From an uncultured Bacteroidota bacterium (lineage in GTDB: Bacteria; Bacteroidota; Bacteroidia; Bacteroidales; VadinHA17), in assembly GCA_903865465.1 (NCBI GenBank), contig CAIPJU010000026.1, positions 1 through 6,308 on the forward strand: a DNA stretch of 6,308 nt, given 5' to 3'. Shown here piece by piece: positions 5,267-6,308 of this stretch. The notes under the pieces were generated by a model. That model did no database searches. It saw only the letters and a list, made by a program, of their open reading frames with translations, and was not told the DNA's origin. The stretch's first letter is position 1. Every line of letters begins with the position of its first letter. Position numbers and translations under genes: made by a program.

Positions 5267-6308
5267 TGAGTGAGCCAGTAAAACATGAATGCGGCATTGC
5301 AATGTTAAGATTGCGAAAGCCCATTGAGTACTATATTGAGAAATACGGAACCTGGAGATACGGTCTTGATAAGATCTATCTTATGATGGAAAAGCAGCAT
5401 AACAGGGGACAGGATGGTGCGGGTATCTCAGGAATTAAGCTGGGAATGGGTCCGGGTAAAAAGTATATTTTCAGGCACCGTTCACGTGATGCCAACTCTA
5501 TAAAGGAGATATTCGGATTGGTATTTAAGGATGTAGATACTGTTCTCCGAGCCAACCCCGATGAAATTGAAAATATAAAGTTCATAAAAGAAGATGTTCC
5601 TTTTGCCTGCGATATTTACATGGGTCACCTCAGATATGGAACCTATGGAAACTACAGCATTGATTATGTTCATCCTGTCAGTCGCGAAAACAACTGGAAG
5701 TCGAGAAACCTGGTAATGGCCGGAAACTTCAACCTAACCAATGTAGGTGAAGTATTCAACAGTCTTGTACGGCTTGGCCAGAATCCTGTCGATTTTTCTG
5801 ATACCGTGACAATTCTTGAAAACATTGGACACAGGCTTGATGAGGAGAACGAACGTCTATTCCGTAAATTCAAGGAAGAGGGTTTTACTAAAAAGGAAAT
5901 TTCGCCACTCATTGAGGAACACCTGGATGTCGCTCAGATACTTCGTAAGGCAAGCCGTAACTGGGACGGCGGATATACGATGGCCGGCATGATTGGTCAC
6001 GGTGATGCTTTCGTAATGCGCGATCCGGCAGGCATTCGCCCTGCTTTCTATTATGTCGACGATGAGGTTATTGTTGTTGCCTCCGAAAGACCCATTATCC
6101 AAACCATCTTCGATGTCAAGACAAGTAAGGTAAAAGAAATTCCCGCAGGGGGAGCATTAATAATGAAAGCTTCTGGAGAAGCTATTATCGAAAGAATCAG
6201 GGAAGAGACCGAACCAAGGCAATGCTCTTTCGAAAGAATATATTTTTCAAGGGGAACAGATAAATATATTTACCGCGAAAGGAAGAGGCTCGGGGAACTC
6301 CTTACGCA
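5266..6308 (+). CDS. Amidophosphoribosyltransferase (PurF-like), N-terminal part (3' end outside window)
   Basis: An open frame from ATG 5266 to the right edge, 347 full codons visible. By homology it takes the amide nitrogen of glutamine and transfers it to PRPP, the first step of purine synthesis. The class II glutaminase domain begins HECGIAMLR with probable nucleophile Cys9 (codon 5290-5292), so an 8-residue leader must be removed, as in B. subtilis PurF. Further blocks: QHNRGQDGAGI (about 45-55), GHLRYGTYG with Arg123, AGNFNLTN (152-159), and IGHG...RDPAGIRP (about 243-259). The phosphoribosyltransferase part starts near 318 (QCSFERIYFSRG) and is cut. About 45 extra residues lie between the QHNRGQ and GHLRYG blocks compared with standard PurF, and Phe155 stands where PurF usually has the oxyanion-hole Gly. 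Bacteroidota often carry a long PurF-like protein beside a standard one; this may be that paralogue, so no gene symbol is given. Confidence 0.88.
   Translation, partial: MSEPVKHECGIAMLRLRKPIEYYIEKYGTWRYGLDKIYLMMEKQHNRGQDGAGISGIKLGMGPGKKYIFRHRSRDANSIKEIFGLVFKDVDTVLRANPDEIENIKFIKEDVPFACDIYMGHLRYGTYGNYSIDYVHPVSRENNWKSRNLVMAGNFNLTNVGEVFNSLVRLGQNPVDFSDTVTILENIGHRLDEENERLFRKFKEEGFTKKEISPLIEEHLDVAQILRKASRNWDGGYTMAGMIGHGDAFVMRDPAGIRPAFYYVDDEVIVVASERPIIQTIFDVKTSKVKEIPAGGALIMKASGEAIIERIREETEPRQCSFERIYFSRGTDKYIYRERKRLGELLT

Noticed and set aside
5376..6102. Four open frames on the - strand opposite the PurF-like gene
   Set aside because: The + strand frame is open to the window edge and has PurF motifs in the right order; the - strand frames overlap one another and have no motifs.

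Overview
The window looks like ordinary chromosomal DNA from a member of the Bacteroidota. Three things support this: several TAnnTTTG promoter motifs in the gaps between genes, SusC-like TonB-receptor plug domains fused to carboxypeptidase-regulatory-like domains, and a long amidophosphoribosyltransferase-like protein of a kind I associate with this phylum. I cannot place it below phylum. Nearly all the DNA is coding, no gene-free stretch exceeds about 150 bases, and I see no mobile element, CRISPR array, tRNA or rRNA.

Layout. 1-1061 (+): C-terminal part of aspartyl-tRNA synthetase (aspS), cut by the left edge. 1069-1782 and 1794-2471 (both -): two tandem paralogous secreted proteins. Each has a signal peptide, a carboxypeptidase-regulatory-like domain and a TonB-receptor plug domain, but no beta-barrel. 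They converge on aspS with 7 bases between stop codons. 2526-3851 (-): miaB, the tRNA methylthiotransferase. 3852-3994: divergent intergenic region with candidate promoters on both strands. 3995-4738 (+): YebC/TACO1-family protein. 4781-5266 (+): exported SPOR-domain protein; its start is placed at the ATG rather than at an upstream TTG. 5266-6308 (+): PurF-like glutamine amidotransferase/amidophosphoribosyltransferase, overlapping the SPOR gene by one base and cut by the right edge.

How the genes relate. AspRS, MiaB and YebC all serve translation (charging, tRNA modification, and probably ribosome rescue or regulation). The SPOR gene and PurF-like gene look translationally coupled although their jobs (cell envelope, purine synthesis) are not obviously linked. 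The plug-domain pair is the least explained part: two intact, barrel-less plug proteins with a good candidate promoter of their own (TTTG, 20 bases, TAACTTTG) at the end of miaB. I see no evidence for a wholly new defence or mobile system; the plug pair and an apparent change in the oxyanion-hole motif of the PurF-like protein are the best leads.
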